Assembly (NCBI GenBank): GCA_945494195.1
Contig: CALYVJ010000046.1
Location: 1 to 9,324, forward strand
Direction of reading: 5' to 3'
Origin: an uncultured Selenomonas sp.
GTDB taxonomy: Bacteria; Bacillota; Negativicutes; Selenomonadales; Selenomonadaceae
DNA: 9,324 nt
The notes beneath the pieces are model-generated. The model searched no databases. It had not been told where the DNA came from and worked only from the letters and a program-made list of their open reading frames with translations. Made by a program: the position numbers and the translations under genes. Positions 1 through 6,305 of this stretch are shown piece by piece. The stretch's first letter is position 1, and each line of letters starts with the position of its first letter.

Positions 1-1093
1 GGGAGTTTGTAGGTTTTCCGCCGAGATTTGGATTGGCTTTTTTGTCGTAGTAGATTTTGTGGCCGTTGCTATTGATGTTGTTGAAGGTCATATCAGCGTC
101 GCTGATGGTGGTGAGATAAGAATTGCCGGTAACCTCCCAAACTGCGTCCTTAGCTAGATTCAAGACTGCTGCATCGGCGGTGTAGTCCTCGTTGAAGGAA
201 CCGGTCCAGTGACTGCCGCTTTGGAGGTTCAGAGTAACCCGGCTGATGGTGTTGGCGAAGATTTTTCCCTTCAGTTCCTGATGCATGGCATTCAGGGTGA
301 AGCAACCGCCGTTTTTGCCTTCATTGCCCCAACGATCGCTGGCTACCTGGATCAGCACATCTCCGTTCTGTACGAGCTGCGTGCTGTCGAGGGTGGCGGT
401 AGCTGTGGTATTGGTGATATAGAACATCGGTCCATCAGACTTGTTGGTGAGGATGGAGTTCTTGGCGGTGAATTTTGCTTCGCCAACGGCAATTTCACTG
501 CCCATGGCCTCGCCTGTGCCGTTGGTAAGCTGGATATTGCCTGTTGAGTAGATGCAGGGACTGCCTTCGCCGGAGGTGACGATTTTCGCGTTTTCGACGA
601 TGACATTGCCCTCCCCGCGATCAGTGACCAGGGCCCCGCAGTGAGCGCCTTCCGTGGTGATTTCTACATCCTTGGCCTGAATGGTACCGCCATAGGTGGC
701 ATCAAGTCCGCGGGAGGAATTGTTTTTGGTGTGGATAACTACATGGTTCACATTGACGACGCTCTTTTTGCCCGTGGAAAAGATAGCATTAGCACCATCG
801 GCATTGGAATCGAGCTTGAGATTGGACAGGGTAGCGATGCTGTTGCTCGACAGGAAGACCGCATTTTGTCCAGAGAAATTGCTGGCATCTACGTCACTGG
901 AATCGCCGGTTTTGCTAAGGGTCGAGTTTGTCAGGGTGACGGTGGCTCCATTGCGGGCCAGGAAGGCGTTTTCATCGGCGGAAGACGCCGTGAGGGTTTG
1001 GTTATCATAGGTGCCCGATTCATGGTCACTGATAAGTTGCGCAGTGAGCTGGGAGGCATCCTTCGGTTCCCCTCCTAGATCATGTATAATCAC
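1..1093 (-). CDS. Beta-helix-type repetitive surface-like protein, partial (runs off left edge)
   Basis: Read by hand on the minus strand, this frame has no stop from about 1129 down to position 1, roughly 360 codons, so it is partial at its C-terminus. The product is rich in Asn, Thr, Ser, Gly and Ala with short repeated strands such as NAVFLSSNSIATLSNLKLD, GGTIQAKDVEITTEG and NVIVENAKIVTSGEG, and the phrase GSPCIYSTGNIQLTNGTGEA. This pattern is typical of right-handed beta-helix proteins, mostly surface or secreted, in gut Clostridia and Negativicutes; the exact ligand or role is unknown. No signal peptide is visible. In this frame the only conventional start near the 5' end is GTG at 1093, which has no properly spaced SD. 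A good SD (1093-1098) instead serves ATG at 1083, which is in another frame and meets TAG after two codons. The gene may be 5'-truncated or frameshifted. Existence of the coding frame is well supported; function and start are not. Confidence 0.75.
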   Translation of the reverse strand, partial: MIIHDLGGEPKDASQLTAQLISDHESGTYDNQTLTASSADENAFLARNGATVTLTNSTLSKTGDSSDVDASNFSGQNAVFLSSNSIATLSNLKLDSNADGANAIFSTGKKSVVNVNHVVIHTKNNSSRGLDATYGGTIQAKDVEITTEGAHCGALVTDRGEGNVIVENAKIVTSGEGSPCIYSTGNIQLTNGTGEAMGSEIAVGEAKFTAKNSILTNKSDGPMFYITNTTATATLDSTQLVQNGDVLIQVASDRWGNEGKNGGCFTLNAMHQELKGKIFANTISRVTLNLQSGSHWTGSFNEDYTADAAVLNLAKDAVWEVTGNSYLTTISDADMTFNNINSNGHKIYYDKKANPNLGGKPTNS

Positions 1094-1135
1094 TCCTTCA
1101 AGGCAATCCCTGCCGGATATTCTAAGCTAATTATA
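1081..1135 (-). promoter_or_regulatory. Promoter -10 and ribosome binding site in front of the beta-helix gene
   Basis: On the minus strand a perfect TATAAT lies at 1130-1135; no good -35 is seen at the usual distance. About 30 bp downstream comes AAGGAG (1093-1098), then 9 nt, then ATG (1083-1081). These look like intact expression signals, but the ATG opens only Met-Ile-stop, while the long frame passes through in a different phase. The signals therefore probably belonged to an intact start that has since lost its connection to the coding sequence. Confidence 0.45.
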
Positions 1136-1187
1136 AAGGACAGGAATTAAACCGTGGTGTGTCATTTATTAGATGAAAATTAACCTT

Positions 1188-1315
1188 TTATCCAAGTTAT
1201 CCACAGAAAAGAGGGGATTAATCCTCAGTTTTGGTGGATAAACTAGCCATTGCTAGGGGAAAAGGAGGAGTTTATCCACAATATCCACAGGATAAGGGAA
1301 ATAATGTGTGGATAA
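1188..1315. other. Cluster of six DnaA boxes in two three-box modules
   Basis: Three perfect TTATCCACA boxes are present: 1197-1205 (+), 1272-1280 (+) and 1307-1315 (-). Three near matches accompany them: TTATCCAAG 1188-1196 (+), ATATCCACA 1281-1289 (+) and TTATCCACC 1233-1241 (-). They are ordered as two similar modules: two abutting head-to-tail 9-mers followed by one inverted box (1188-1241, then 1272-1315). DnaA protein binds this 9-mer. The stretch also holds a palindrome GGATTAATCC (1215-1224) and an inverted repeat CTAGC-CATT-GCTAG (1243-1256), and is flanked on the left by AT-rich sequence (about 1163-1190). Such clusters occur at oriC, but also at titration or regulatory sites away from the origin. 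No dnaA, dnaN, rpmH or parAB is visible, and G exceeds C on the plus strand in lines sampled on both sides, which does not favour a replication origin exactly here. Confidence 0.8.
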
Positions 1316-1522
1316 ATGGCGGAGAGGGAAATTTGAGTTTTTGGTGTGTTTGTGCTAGCATAAGGGAGATGGCAAAAGATGACATCACGATGGTGAGTTA
1401 TACTTTTCCGGATTGAAATCGAATACGCTTCGGTTGTGAACTGCTTAGATCCTAAGGACTGAGACAGAGAGGACACCCGTGCGACTTCCCGATAATTTTA
1501 TTTTTGATTATGGGCTTTTTGC
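1316..1522 (+). other. Gene-free stretch, possible leader or small RNA upstream of the pan operon
   Basis: About 200 bases between the DnaA boxes and the terminator at 1523, with no convincing reading frame. Structure seen: an inverted repeat CTTAG-ATC-CTAAG at 1444-1456; a weak stem (CCC, bulged G, ATAAT pairing with ATTATGGG, about 1488-1517) followed by CTTTTT, resembling a poor terminator; and CAGAGAG (1465-1471), which could pair with CTCTCTG (1536-1542) inside the downstream terminator. A TATACT at about 1399-1404 could be a -10 element but lacks a well-spaced -35. I cannot match this to a known riboswitch, T-box, 6S or SRP RNA. It may be the leader of panS-panC-panD, an independent small RNA ending at the terminator, or nothing functional. 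Confidence 0.35.
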
Positions 1523-1555
1523 GCGCCTTTCAGGTCTCTCTGAGAGGCGCTTTTT
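1523..1555 (+). terminator. Intrinsic terminator upstream of panS
   Basis: An 11-bp stem (GCGCCTTTCAG at 1523-1533 with CTGAGAGGCGC at 1540-1550, one G-U pair) with a 6-nt loop is followed by TTTTT. It lies 68 bp before the panS-like start and ends no visible protein gene, so it either ends an upstream non-coding transcript or acts as an attenuator in the pan operon leader. Confidence 0.75.
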
Positions 1556-1608
1556 GATTTTCCGGACCACTTTTATCATTCTTTTGCCTCGGAAAATTTT
1601 ATATTTTT

Positions 1609-1615
1609 AAGGAGG
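1609..1615 (+). promoter_or_regulatory. Strong ribosome binding site fixing a TTG start
   Basis: AAGGAGG lies 8 nt before TTG at 1624. This near-perfect SD decides for the TTG over the next in-frame ATG (codon 7), which has no SD at a usable distance. Confidence 0.8.
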
Positions 1616-1623
1616 TTTTTCTT

Positions 1624-2568
1624 TTGAAGAAAATCATCAAGATGCTGGTGGATAACCTGGCACTGCTGGTTATTGCTGTCGGTGTGCTGGGAGCTGTGGC
1701 ACCATGGACCCTGACCTGGGTAGGGCCGTATGTTTCCTGGATGCTTGGGGTGGTCATGTTTGGAATGGGCATGACCCTTCGGGTAGAGGATTTCCGCAAT
1801 GTGCTCAAAGCTCCATGGCAGGTCGGGCTCGGTGTGGCGGCCCAGTTCATCATCATGCCCTTGGTTGCCTATGGGCTGGTGAAGGCTTTTCAGCTGCCGC
1901 CGGAATTGGCGGTGGGGGTCATTCTCGTGGGGACTTGTCCCGGTGGAACGGCCTCGAATGTCATCGCTTATCTGGCGAAAGGGGATGTGGCCCTGTCGGT
2001 ATCCATGACGATGACGACAACCCTGTTGGCACCGATTGTCACCCCGGCCTTGACCTGGTTTTTTGCCGATGCCTGGGTGAACGTTTCGTTCGTGTCTATG
2101 ATGCTTTCCATTGCGGAGATGGTTTTGGCACCGGTGCTGTTAGGCCTGGCGCTTCATCACTTCGCGGAGCGGCAGACGGCACGCATCATGCCGGCCATGC
2201 CGCTAGTATCGGTGGTTTGCATCGTATTGCTGGTGGGCTGTGTGGTGGCGCTGTCGGCTGCCAAGCTGATGGAAGTAGGCGTATTGATGTTTGGTCTTGT
2301 CGTCCTGCATAACAGCTTTGGACTGCTGCTGGGGGATGTCATGGCCTGTGCCTGCCATTTGGATTCGCGGAAAGCACGGACCGTGGCTATCGAAGTGGGG
2401 ATGCAGAATTCGGGTATGGCGGCTAGTCTTGCCATCCTGTATTTTAATCCGGCGGCCGCTATCCCGGGGGCTATTTTCAGCGTCTGGCATAATGTGTCGG
2501 GCTCCATCGTGGCAAATTATTTTGCCCGCAAGGAGGAGAAGGAAGCGTTAAGGACAGTTCATGCGTAA
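1624..2568 (+). CDS. panS: BASS-family transporter, probable pantoate/ketopantoate importer (PanS-like)
   Basis: A 314-residue membrane protein of the bile acid:sodium symporter (BASS) family, built from about nine to ten hydrophobic segments. Family signatures are clear: GTCPGGTASNV at residues 103-113 with the following AYLAKGDVALSVSMT, and AIEVGMQNSG at 255-264, where E257 and Q261 correspond to sodium-site residues of bacterial ASBT structures. Translation starts at TTG behind a strong SD. Within BASS, Salmonella PanS moves ketopantoate and plant BASS1 moves pantoate; the gene lies 23 bp before panC and then panD on the same strand, so import of pantoate or ketopantoate is the best reading. 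Family membership is certain from sequence; the substrate is inferred from context. Bile acid or other organic anion uptake is the alternative. Confidence 0.85.
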   Translation: MKKIIKMLVDNLALLVIAVGVLGAVAPWTLTWVGPYVSWMLGVVMFGMGMTLRVEDFRNVLKAPWQVGLGVAAQFIIMPLVAYGLVKAFQLPPELAVGVILVGTCPGGTASNVIAYLAKGDVALSVSMTMTTTLLAPIVTPALTWFFADAWVNVSFVSMMLSIAEMVLAPVLLGLALHHFAERQTARIMPAMPLVSVVCIVLLVGCVVALSAAKLMEVGVLMFGLVVLHNSFGLLLGDVMACACHLDSRKARTVAIEVGMQNSGMAASLAILYFNPAAAIPGAIFSVWHNVSGSIVANYFARKEEKEALRTVHA

Positions 2569-2591
2569 TCGTACAAAGAGGGGAAGCAATC

Positions 2592-3449
2592 ATGAAAATT
2601 TTACGTACCGTCAAAGAAATTCAGGCTTATGCAAAGGAAATGAAAGCTGCTGGGAAGAAAATCGGTTTGGTGCCGACGATGGGGGCCTTGCATGAGGGGC
2701 ATCTGACGCTGATGCGGAAGGCACGGGAAACCTGCGATATTGTCATTGCTTCGGTTTTCGTAAATCCGGTCCAATTCGGTCCCAATGAGGATTACGAGGC
2801 ATATCCGCGCCGGTTTGAGGCCGATTGCGAAAAGCTGGAGTCCGTATCCGTGGATGCGGTATTCCATCCAGAGCCTGAGGAGATGTATCCGGAGGGCTTT
2901 TCGACGTATGTGACGGTGGAGGGAGAGATTACCGATAAACTCTGCGGGGCACAGCGTCCCGGCCATTTCCGTGGGGTTGCGACTGTCGTGACGAAGCTCA
3001 TCAATCTGGCGCGCGCCGATGAGGCCTTCTTTGGACAGAAGGACGCCCAGCAGGTGGTAGTTATCCGCCGCTTCGTGGAGGATCTGAATCTCAACGTCCA
3101 TATCCATATGGTTCCGATTGTCCGTGAGGAAAGCGGCCTTGCCCGCAGCTCACGCAACCAGTACCTGTCCGCTGAGGAGAAGGAAGCGGCTCTGGTGCTC
3201 TCCCGTAGTTTGAAGCGGGCAGAGGAAGCCTATGCGCATGGGGAGCGCAATGTGGAAAAACTGAAGTCGGTGGTAAAGAACACCCTTAACGATGAGCCTC
3301 TGGCAGCGGTGGATTATGTAGATTTGTATTCGTTCCCGGGCCTTACGCCCATGTACATGGTGGCAGAACCGGCACTGTTGGCCATTGCGGTGAAAATTGG
3401 CAAGACCCGCTTGATTGACAATACCATTTTGGGAAAGGAGAGAGCGTGA
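2592..3449 (+). CDS. panC: Pantothenate synthetase (pantoate--beta-alanine ligase)
   Basis: A 285-residue cytoplasmic enzyme, the usual length for PanC, which joins pantoate and beta-alanine with ATP to give pantothenate, AMP and pyrophosphate on the way to coenzyme A. Seen in the sequence: the nucleotidyl-transferase motif [13 protein letters not shown] (residues 28-40, HxGH at 34-37), [20 protein letters not shown] (54-73), FGQKDAQQ (147-154), and the KMSKS-equivalent loop [12 protein letters not shown] (182-193) with the SSRN core. The ATG start has GAGGGG about 8 nt upstream. It is the middle gene of panS-panC-panD; its stop is separated from the panD ATG by a single base, implying coupled translation. 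No panB or panE lies in the window, so the pantoate must come from elsewhere in the genome or from uptake. Confidence 0.97.
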   Translation: MKILRTVKEIQAYAKEMKAAGKKIGLVPTMGALHEGHLTLMRKARETCDIVIASVFVNPVQFGPNEDYEAYPRRFEADCEKLESVSVDAVFHPEPEEMYPEGFSTYVTVEGEITDKLCGAQRPGHFRGVATVVTKLINLARADEAFFGQKDAQQVVVIRRFVEDLNLNVHIHMVPIVREESGLARSSRNQYLSAEEKEAALVLSRSLKRAEEAYAHGERNVEKLKSVVKNTLNDEPLAAVDYVDLYSFPGLTPMYMVAEPALLAIAVKIGKTRLIDNTILGKERA

Positions 3450-3450
3450 A

Positions 3451-3834
3451 ATGATGTTGAATCTGCTAAAGGGAAAGATTCATTGTGCAACGGTGACGGA
3501 GGCCAATCTCCAGTATATGGGCAGCATCACGATTGATGAAGAGCTTATGGAAAAAGCCGGCATTATCCCCAATGAACGGGTGCAGGTGGTGGATAACAAC
3601 AACGGCGCGCGGCTGGAGACCTATACGATACCAGGGCCAAGGGGGTCGGGGGTTGTCTGCCTCAATGGGGCCGCGGCGCGCTGTGCCCAGGTAGGGGACG
3701 TGGTCATTATCATGGCCTACGCGCTTTTCGACGAAGTCGAGGCCAAGGCACATAAGCCCAAAGTTGTCATGGTTGATGAAAAGAACAAAATAAAAGAGGT
3801 CCGCCACGTGGAGTACCACGGACAGACCGAATAA
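3451..3834 (+). CDS. panD: Aspartate 1-decarboxylase proenzyme
   Basis: A 127-residue proenzyme that decarboxylates L-aspartate to beta-alanine, the second substrate of PanC. It self-cleaves to form a pyruvoyl cofactor. With the ATG at 3451 the cleavage site falls exactly at Gly24-Ser25 (YMGSITID), the same numbering as E. coli PanD, which supports this start over the ATG at 3454; AAGGAG is 10 nt upstream. Other family marks are the early [14 protein letters not shown], the Tyr of ETYTIPG and the block [22 protein letters not shown], where the NGAAAR segment surrounds the active site. One base separates it from panC, and a strong terminator follows the stop, making it the last gene of the operon. 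The Arg54-type substrate residue of E. coli appears to fall in [10 protein letters not shown]. Confidence 0.97.
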   Translation: MMLNLLKGKIHCATVTEANLQYMGSITIDEELMEKAGIIPNERVQVVDNNNGARLETYTIPGPRGSGVVCLNGAAARCAQVGDVVIIMAYALFDEVEAKAHKPKVVMVDEKNKIKEVRHVEYHGQTE

Positions 3835-3841
3835 GATAAAG

Positions 3842-3880
3842 AAAGCTCCACTGCGTGATTTTATGCCAGTGGAGCTTTTT
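3842..3880. terminator. Terminator between panD and the convergent MATE gene
   Basis: A perfect 12-bp stem, AAAGCTCCACTG (3842-3853) with CAGTGGAGCTTT (3867-3878), a 13-nt loop and a T run on the plus strand. It begins 7 bp after the panD stop. The A-rich 5' side supplies a partial T run on the other strand, so it may also serve the MATE gene that ends at 3909. Confidence 0.9.
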
Positions 3881-3908
3881 AGTATAGCGGAGTTTGCACG
3901 AAATCGCA

Positions 3909-5300
3909 TTATAGGACTTTGGTGGAGAAGATGGTTTTGTATTTGGCGGTAAATTCTTTTTGCCGTTGCAGCAGTGCCTGGTTTTCATTATAGAGGCAGA
4001 ACAAGGTGAGCAGCAGGGCGGCAAGGTCTGCTGCGGGAACGGCCAGCCATACGCCTGGGAGCCCTAAATAGCGGGGCAGGAGCATGAGGAAAATCACGAT
4101 GCCTGCGAGATTGCGCACGAAGGATAACAGGGCAGAGGTCTTGCCGTTGGACAGGGCGGTGAAAAAGCCGGAGGCGAAAAGGTTGAAGCCGACGAGCAGG
4201 AAACTTAGGGAAAACAGCAGGAATCCCGACAGCGTCAGGGTAAAGGTGGGTCCGCCATTGGGCAGGAACAGCGTGATGAGCGGCGTGGCGAGCAGGCGGG
4301 AGGCGGCAAAGGCCAGCAGGCTGAGGCTGGTGATGACGCCAAGGCTGATTTTCAGCAGGCGGTTGAGTTCTTGATGGTGGAGGGCTCCGTAATGGTAGGA
4401 GAAAATGGGGACAACGCCATTGGTAAAGCCCATGAGGATAGACGTCAGCAGCATTTCTGCGTAAAGAATAACCGAGATGGCGGCGACGCCGTTTTCGCCG
4501 GCCCAGCGGAAGGTGATAAGGTTGAACAGGAAGGTCACCAGCCCTACGGAAAGCTGGGTGACGAGTTCGGAGACGCCATTGCTGCAGGCAGCGCGCAGAA
4601 CCGGAAGCTCTGGCCGGAAGGCGCGAAGATGCAGGGTGCGGCTAAAGCGTGTGAAGTAGATAAGGCCAATGCCGGCAGCCAGCAGGTCGGCTATGCCGGT
4701 GGCCAGTGCCGCGCCGCTGATGCCGAGTTCCCACTCAGCCAGAAAGAGGTAGTCCAGAGCGGCATTGGTGATACCGCTGGCAACGGATACGAGGAAGCCT
4801 TGGATGGGCCGGCCATCGGCGATATAAAAGGCATTGAAGATGACCATTAGAGTTGCTGCCGGGAAGAAGGGCAGCAGTATGCCGAGGTAGAGGCGGCAGT
4901 CAGCCAGCATTGCTGGACTGGCGCCGAGGAAATCCAGGATGGGAGCGAGAAACAGGCCAACACTTAAGGCGAGGCAAAGGGCAATCCCTGCCCCAGCTGC
5001 GGTCAGCCAGGCAAAGCGATGGTTGGCGGCGGCAACCTGCCCTTCCCCTAGATTTTTCGCCACGATGGCAGACCCGCCTGAAGCCAGCATGATAGCCAGC
5101 CCCAATACCAGATTAATGACTGGATAGACGATATTGGAAGCTGCCAGGGCCAGTGCTCCGGCATAGCGGCCAATGAAGATGCCGTCGGTCACCGTGTAGA
5201 GCGAGATGACGAGCATCATGCCTATCGAAGGAGCGGCGAAGCGCAGCAGGGAAAAAATAGTGAACCGCTGCGCCAGTGGTGTGGAGTTGCTATCTTCCAT
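3909..5300 (-). CDS. MATE-family multidrug efflux pump, MepA-like
   Basis: A 463-residue inner-membrane protein with about twelve hydrophobic segments, the normal MATE size, expected to export cationic drugs in exchange for Na+ or H+. Diagnostic features: LLRFAAPSIGMMLVISLYTVTDGIFIGRY near residues 18-46, the following ALALAASNIVYPV, GGSAIVAKNLGEGQ (about 80-93), and in the second half FTNGVVPIFSYHYGA, a typical MATE repeat. This pattern is closest to the MepA-type subgroup of Firmicutes. The frame stays open upstream to 5489, but that part is not membrane-like and overlaps the merR gene; the ATG at 5300 has AAAGGAAAG about 7 nt upstream and follows a proper promoter, so it is chosen. It is transcribed divergently from the MerR regulator, which is expected to activate it. 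Substrates cannot be told from sequence. Confidence 0.93.
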   Translation of the reverse strand: MEDSNSTPLAQRFTIFSLLRFAAPSIGMMLVISLYTVTDGIFIGRYAGALALAASNIVYPVINLVLGLAIMLASGGSAIVAKNLGEGQVAAANHRFAWLTAAGAGIALCLALSVGLFLAPILDFLGASPAMLADCRLYLGILLPFFPAATLMVIFNAFYIADGRPIQGFLVSVASGITNAALDYLFLAEWELGISGAALATGIADLLAAGIGLIYFTRFSRTLHLRAFRPELPVLRAACSNGVSELVTQLSVGLVTFLFNLITFRWAGENGVAAISVILYAEMLLTSILMGFTNGVVPIFSYHYGALHHQELNRLLKISLGVITSLSLLAFAASRLLATPLITLFLPNGGPTFTLTLSGFLLFSLSFLLVGFNLFASGFFTALSNGKTSALLSFVRNLAGIVIFLMLLPRYLGLPGVWLAVPAADLAALLLTLFCLYNENQALLQRQKEFTAKYKTIFSTKVL

Positions 5301-5337
5301 AAATATCTTTCCTTTCTTGTAATTTCCTTGTATAGTT

Positions 5338-5368
5338 ATCTTAAAGTATACAGTAACTGTAATGTCAA
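5338..5368 (-). promoter_or_regulatory. MerR-type promoter and operator driving the MATE gene
   Basis: On the minus strand TTGACA (5363-5368) and TAAGAT (5338-5343) are separated by 19 bp, longer than the optimal 17. MerR-family activators untwist exactly such promoters. The spacer holds a perfect dyad TACAGT-A-ACTGTA (5349-5361, plus-strand reading) and a wider imperfect one, TTAAAGT-N8-ACTGTAA (5341-5362). The divergent regulator could also be read from TATACA (5347-5352), so the same site may give autoregulation. Confidence 0.85.
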
Positions 5369-5381
5369 GGGAGGGAAGGCC

Positions 5382-6221
5382 ATGAAACGGAGGCTGACAT
5401 TTCACACCGGGGAATTTGCCAGGATTGTCGGGGTCAACAAACGCACCCTTCATTATTATGATGAACAGGGAATCTTCAAGCCGGACCATGTGGCAGAAAA
5501 CGGCTACCGCAGTTATTCATTCCGGCAGTTCTATCCCTTTTATCTGTTGCGCATGCTGCGCGGCATGGGGCTGGAAATTTCCGAAATCAAGGAATACATG
5601 GAGCATCGCAGTCCGGCGCGGCTGGATGCCCTGCTGGGGGAGCAGCAGCAATGGCTGAAACAGGAGCAGGCCAAAATCCGGCGGCAGCTGCGCATTGTAG
5701 AAAATCAGCGCCATCTGCTGGAACTCGCCAAGACAGTGGCCTGCGGAAAAGTGGAGGAATTAGAACTGCCCGCGGCGCGGCTGGTACTCTCGCGCAATAC
5801 GAGGCGGCAGGCTGCTGCTGAGGATTGGCCTATGGTCGAGCAGATGGCAACGGAACATGAGCGGCAGGTAACAGAGCTTCAGTTAAGTGCCGGTCTGGGC
5901 GTTGGTGCGATGGTGGCAGCGAGGGATTTCCTGCAGCCCGGGCAGGAGGGCATACTCAGTCATTTCTTTACCATAATTCATGGCCTCTATCGCAGTGTGG
6001 AACGGGAATACCGGTACGAGCGGCCGGCAGGGACCTATCTCGTCACCTATTTCCAGGGGGATTATGATGATACGGCTGAGGCCTACCGACTGCTGCGGCA
6101 GTATATCAAGGAGAATGACTGCCAGGTTGGTGCCTTTTCCTATGAAGAAAGTATTCTGGAAAACATGAGTCTGAGTGATTCGAGCGGTTTTATCACGCGG
6201 ATTGCCGTCCAGAAAATATAG
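5382..6221 (+). CDS. MerR-family transcriptional regulator with BmrR-like effector domain
   Basis: A 279-residue regulator. The N-terminal winged HTH (about residues 7-75) shows FHTGEFARIVGVNKRTLHYYD and the usual YRSY wing, followed by FRQFYPFYLLRMLRGMGLEISEIKEYM. A dimerising coiled coil follows (about 77-119, many Gln, Lys, Leu). The C-terminal part, about 125-279, resembles the GyrI-like drug-binding fold of BmrR, including PAGTYLVTYFQGDYDDTAEAYRLLRQYI (215-242) and SYEESILE (253-260), where an acidic residue senses cationic ligands in BmrR. The frame is open from 5328, but ATG 5382 has a good SD (AGGGAGGGAAGG) and begins right at the domain, while the upstream part covers the operator. 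No metal-binding cysteine set is seen, so it is a drug-type rather than a metal-type sensor. It very likely activates the divergent MATE pump and perhaps the downstream MFS gene. Confidence 0.92.
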   Translation: MKRRLTFHTGEFARIVGVNKRTLHYYDEQGIFKPDHVAENGYRSYSFRQFYPFYLLRMLRGMGLEISEIKEYMEHRSPARLDALLGEQQQWLKQEQAKIRRQLRIVENQRHLLELAKTVACGKVEELELPAARLVLSRNTRRQAAAEDWPMVEQMATEHERQVTELQLSAGLGVGAMVAARDFLQPGQEGILSHFFTIIHGLYRSVEREYRYERPAGTYLVTYFQGDYDDTAEAYRLLRQYIKENDCQVGAFSYEESILENMSLSDSSGFITRIAVQKI

Positions 6222-6305
6222 CGGGAAATTTAATCTGATTTTAATAAAATATTTAAGAAAATCCTGTTAAAATAGCTCCATTCCACTTATCAGAAAGGAA
6301 AAAAT

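Noticed and set aside
209..1078. Plus-strand frames of 112, 145 and 104 codons at 209-547, 641-1078 and 696-1010
   Set aside because: They lie antisense to the long minus-strand beta-helix frame, overlap one another, have no good SD and show no family pattern.
1188..1315. Calling this the chromosomal origin (oriC)
   Set aside because: The box cluster is convincing, but no origin-linked genes are present and plus-strand G excess is seen on both sides in the lines I counted. Reported only as a DnaA-box cluster.
1231..1416. A 61-codon plus-strand frame, and a 77-codon minus-strand frame at 1243-1476
   Set aside because: They run through the DnaA boxes and inverted repeats. The sequence is better explained by binding sites, and neither protein resembles a known family.
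1390..1522. Known structured RNAs (T-box, 6S, SRP RNA, common riboswitches)
   Set aside because: I looked for their conserved motifs, such as the T-box antiterminator sequence and the SRP tetraloop region, and found none.
4371..4850. A 159-codon plus-strand frame and neighbours at 4084-4374 and 4853-5092
   Set aside because: Antisense shadows of the MATE gene, which has full family motifs on the minus strand.
5301..5489. A longer N-terminus for the MATE protein (open to 5489)
   Set aside because: The extra 63 residues overlap the MATE promoter and the merR start and are unlike any MATE N-terminus; ATG 5300 has its own SD.
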